DNA of 8,785 nucleotides. Source: UBA920 sp038257015. GTDB lineage: Bacteria > Patescibacteriota > Doudnabacteria > UBA920. This document shows, one piece after another, positions 6,847 to 8,785 of this stretch. The notes under the pieces are model-generated. The model made no database searches. It was not told the origin of the DNA and saw only the letters and a program-made list of their open reading frames with translations. The DNA lies in NCBI GenBank assembly GCA_038257015.1, contig JBBSJS010000035.1, positions 1-8,785 on the forward strand, in the 5' to 3' direction. The translations under genes and the position numbers were made by a program. Numbering within the stretch: position 1 is the stretch's first letter; each line of letters begins with the position of its first letter.

Positions 6847-7072
6847 TTATTCAATGTTTTTCCCAGGAAAAATCTTTGTCCAAAATCTTGGGTGGTCAAC
6901 AATCACCTCGCTAATAAAAGCAAAAGGAATAGCTACCAATACCACAACAATAATGACTCTAAAGTCGATGGTTGCATCGGTTGCAAGCGAAATAGCAATC
7001 AGGTCCTCAATAAGGCCCATACCAATACCGATAATTACGAATTCAAGAATTCTCAGATGCTTTTTTTGTCAT
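6847..7072 (-). CDS. Small two-span membrane protein, apparent frameshift near the 5' end
   Basis: On the minus strand, 7020-6847 encodes 57 uninterrupted residues starting MGLIEDLIAISL and ending PGKNIE. The same frame stays open upstream to a TGA at 7071-7069 and encodes HLRILEFVIIGIG, which completes a first membrane span. ATG 7072 starts MTKK in another frame and hits TGA after nine codons. Removing one A from the A7 run (7067-7061) joins them into a 74-residue protein with two membrane spans (roughly 7-30 and 36-58) and the end DHPRFWTKIFPGK. That coherent product and the shared downstream terminator suggest a real gene, either mis-sequenced by one base, slipping during expression, or recently broken. 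If the assembly is right and there is no slippage, ATG 7020 is the only standard start. The family is not recognised. Confidence 0.6.
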
Positions 7073-7081
7073 GTATTTTAT

Positions 7082-7110
7082 AAGTCCAAACAATGAATTG
7101 CCTTGGACTT
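7082..7110. repeat. Inverted repeat upstream of the minus-strand gene
   Basis: AAGTCCAA (7082-7089) and TTGGACTT (7103-7110) are exact reverse complements separated by 13 bases. The left arm lies 9 bases upstream of the minus-strand ATG at 7072, inside the divergent gap. It could be a 5'-leader hairpin or an operator. Neither side has a strong T-run (plus strand continues GTTTAATAAT), so a terminator is less likely. Confidence 0.5.
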
Positions 7111-7132
7111 GTTTAATAATTGAAGCAGATTC

Positions 7133-7141
7133 TGATATAAT
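7133..7141 (+). promoter_or_regulatory. Extended -10 promoter of the FAD-linked oxidase gene
   Basis: TGATATAAT is a perfect extended -10 (TG, one base, consensus TATAAT). A -35 is weak (TTTAAT at 7112-7117, 18 bases upstream). Transcription would start near 7148, giving a leader of about 49 bases. On the minus strand, TTGTCA (7161-7156) with TATATC (7139-7134), 16 bases apart, may form an overlapping divergent promoter for the small membrane-protein gene. Confidence 0.6.
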
Positions 7142-7196
7142 AGTAACATATAAGGTGACAACAGCCCTGATTAACAGTTGATTGCCAAACTTCTTA

Positions 7197-8785
7197 ATGA
7201 AAGAACTAAAACAAAACATAGAAAAATTGATCGAGGGGGAAGTGGATGACTCAACTGAAACTTTAAAAACTTTTAGTCACGACGCTAGTATGTTTGAAAT
7301 GCAACCAGAACTGATAGTTGCCCCTAAGCACAGTAAAGATGTTGCAAAGTTAGTGAAATTTGTCAGTGATAATAAAGCCGATGAACCAGAGCTTTCGCTA
7401 ACAGTTAGAAGCGGTGGAACTTGCATGTCTGGTGGTGCAATTAATAACTCCATCGTTTTAGATTTCAGCAAATATTTTAATCAAATTTTTGAGGTTGAAG
7501 AAACTTTCGCCAAAGCTCAACCTGGTGTTTTTTACCGTGATTTTGAAAAGGCAACTTTAGAAAAAAATTCACTGATGCCTAGCTATCCTGCTAGCCGAGA
7601 TTTGTGCACCATCGGTGGTATGGTAGCAAATAATTCCGGCGGCGAGCGTTCTTTGCAATACGGGAAAACAGAGAGATTTGTTAACTCTTTAAAAGTGATT
7701 TTTACAGATAGTAATGAGTATGTGGTGAAACCGTTAACTCGCGAACAGTTAGCTGTTAAAATTGCTCAGCAGGATTTTGAAGGGAAGTTATATCGCGAAA
7801 CTTATCAGTTACTGGAAACTCATTATGACGAAATTCAATCGGCCAAACCAAAAGTTAGCAAAGACTCAACAGGTTATCATTTATGGAATGTTTGGAACCG
7901 CGAAACAGGAATTTTTGACTTAACTCAATTAATTGTTGGCTCGCAAGGAACTTTAGGCATTGTTACAGAAATTGAATTCAGACTTGTTCCAGCTCCAAAG
8001 CATTCGGGAACTTTGGTTATATTTTTGCGCACAATAGACGATCTTGGCTCTTTGATTAACAAAGTTTTAACTCATAAGCCGGCAACTTTTGAAGGGTTTG
8101 ATAATTATACGTTAATGCTTAGCTTCAAATTATTTTTCTACTTTCACCAAACTTTAGGTTGGTGGGGGATGATGAAACTAGGTATTCAGCTTATCCCAGA
8201 CGCTTTGAAATTAATGCGTGGTATTCCAAAAATGGTGTTATTAGTGGAGTTTCAAGAAGCAACACCAGAATTGGTTTCTCAGAGAGTTCACCAATTGAAA
8301 TTAGATCTAGCAGAGTTTGGTCACGAAGCTTTGTTTGAAGAAGATGATACTGAAGCTAAAGCTCGCAAGTTTTGGATTATGCGCCGAGAAAGTTTTAACT
8401 TGCTGCGCAAAAAAATAAAAGACAAACATACCGCGCCCTTTATGGATGATTTGGTAGTGCCTCCATCAGTGTTACCCAAATTTTTACCAGAAATCCGCGC
8501 AATTATAAGCAAATATAAGTTGTTAGCAACTATCGCTGGTCATATGGGTGACGGTAATTTTCACATTATACCGTTGATGAACATTGAACGAGCTGATGAA
8601 AAAGCTAAGCTTGAACCAGCGATGAAAGAAATCAATGCGTTAGTTCTAAGTTATGGTGGTTCACTTTCGGGTGAACATAACGATGGGATGATTCGTGGTC
8701 CGTGGCTAGAGCAAATGTATGGACCAAGAGTATTGGGTTACTTTAAAGATGTTAAGCATATCTTTGACCCGGAAAATATTTTCAA
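7197..8785 (+). CDS. FAD-linked oxidase, GlcD/D-lactate dehydrogenase family (3' end outside window)
   Basis: These flavoenzymes oxidise 2-hydroxy acids such as D-lactate or glycolate; the substrate here is unknown. The frame is open for 529 codons from ATG 7197 to the window edge with no stop. An N-terminal FAD-binding domain (about 35-270) shows RSGGTCMSGGA (71-81), YPASRDLCTIGGMVANNSGG (130-149) and VGSQGTLGIVTE (247-258). The C-terminal FAD-oxidase domain has HMGDGNFH (449-456) and SGEHNDG (491-497), the places of the usual HxGDGNxH and GEHGxG. It ends HIFDPENIF, which normally precedes the last few residues or a linker to an Fe-S domain, so it may be nearly complete or a GlcD-GlcF-like fusion. 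Residues 304-350 are unusually hydrophobic and aromatic and may touch the membrane. There is no Shine-Dalgarno site; an extended -10 promoter lies 56 bases upstream. Confidence 0.92.
   Translation, partial: MKELKQNIEKLIEGEVDDSTETLKTFSHDASMFEMQPELIVAPKHSKDVAKLVKFVSDNKADEPELSLTVRSGGTCMSGGAINNSIVLDFSKYFNQIFEVEETFAKAQPGVFYRDFEKATLEKNSLMPSYPASRDLCTIGGMVANNSGGERSLQYGKTERFVNSLKVIFTDSNEYVVKPLTREQLAVKIAQQDFEGKLYRETYQLLETHYDEIQSAKPKVSKDSTGYHLWNVWNRETGIFDLTQLIVGSQGTLGIVTEIEFRLVPAPKHSGTLVIFLRTIDDLGSLINKVLTHKPATFEGFDNYTLMLSFKLFFYFHQTLGWWGMMKLGIQLIPDALKLMRGIPKMVLLVEFQEATPELVSQRVHQLKLDLAEFGHEALFEEDDTEAKARKFWIMRRESFNLLRKKIKDKHTAPFMDDLVVPPSVLPKFLPEIRAIISKYKLLATIAGHMGDGNFHIIPLMNIERADEKAKLEPAMKEINALVLSYGGSLSGEHNDGMIRGPWLEQMYGPRVLGYFKDVKHIFDPENIF

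Noticed and set aside
7061..7067. Programmed -1 ribosomal frameshift on the A-run
   Set aside because: The frame change needed to join the two parts is +1 (or loss of one A), the opposite of -1 slippage, and no stimulatory structure is evident just downstream.
6854..7096. Plus-strand open frames of 80 and 63 codons between the class A PBP and the oxidase
   Set aside because: They are antisense to the minus-strand membrane-protein frame, which has the better amino-acid pattern and shares the terminator. The plus-strand translations are rich in Ile/Thr/Asn/Ser with no domain or ribosome binding site.
112..8785. UGA recoded as Gly, as in Gracilibacteria/Absconditabacteria
   Set aside because: All visible stops are TAA or TAG, but no conserved gene contains an in-frame TGA. 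With about eight stops, the lack of TGA can be chance.
1..8785. CRISPR array, insertion sequence, tRNA or rRNA gene
   Set aside because: No regularly spaced repeats, transposase-like frame with terminal repeats, or tRNA/rRNA-like sequence was seen on either strand.

Overview
The window looks like part of a chromosome from a Candidate Phyla Radiation (Patescibacteria) bacterium. The reasons are its low GC (roughly 40% by eye), very short intergenic gaps, a shortened division/cell-wall (dcw) cluster, weak or absent Shine-Dalgarno sites before most genes, and protein variants of a kind common in that group. One example is a class B PBP without the usual 'RGxIxDRxG' wording; another is a class A PBP with a Pro/Ser/Thr-rich tail. 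The exact lineage cannot be settled from these genes. No in-frame TGA requires a recoded genetic code.

Layout. Positions 1-111 are a leader with a perfect hairpin at the edge and a GC-rich, foldable stretch just before mraZ. Positions 112-3746 are a compact forward run: mraZ, rsmH, an ftsL-like gene and ftsI. The usual next genes (murE/murF, mraY, murD, ftsW, murG) do not follow. Positions 3765-4106 hold an 81-codon orphan gene with its own promoter, the only strong ribosome binding site in the window and a terminator. Positions 4105-4344 (minus strand) encode a DUF2061 membrane protein convergent with the orphan. Positions 4345-4424 hold back-to-back extended -10 promoters. Positions 4425-6794 encode a bifunctional class A PBP, closed by a 14-bp terminator hairpin. 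Positions 6847-7072 (minus strand) hold a small membrane-protein gene that is open only if one A is removed from an A7 run near its start. From 7197 to the end runs an FAD-linked oxidase of the GlcD/D-lactate dehydrogenase type, cut by the window edge.

How the genes work together. MraZ (regulator) and RsmH (16S rRNA methyltransferase) are followed by the septal proteins FtsL and FtsI. The class A PBP adds glycan polymerisation and cross-linking, so about two thirds of the window concerns building and dividing the peptidoglycan wall. The FAD oxidase is metabolically separate. No mobile element, CRISPR array, tRNA or rRNA was seen. I found no clearly novel multi-gene system. The points most worth a second look are the mraZ leader, the A7 frameshift in the minus-strand gene, the shared extended -10 promoters (one probably giving a leaderless mRNA), and the orphan 81-aa gene with its unusually strong ribosome binding site.
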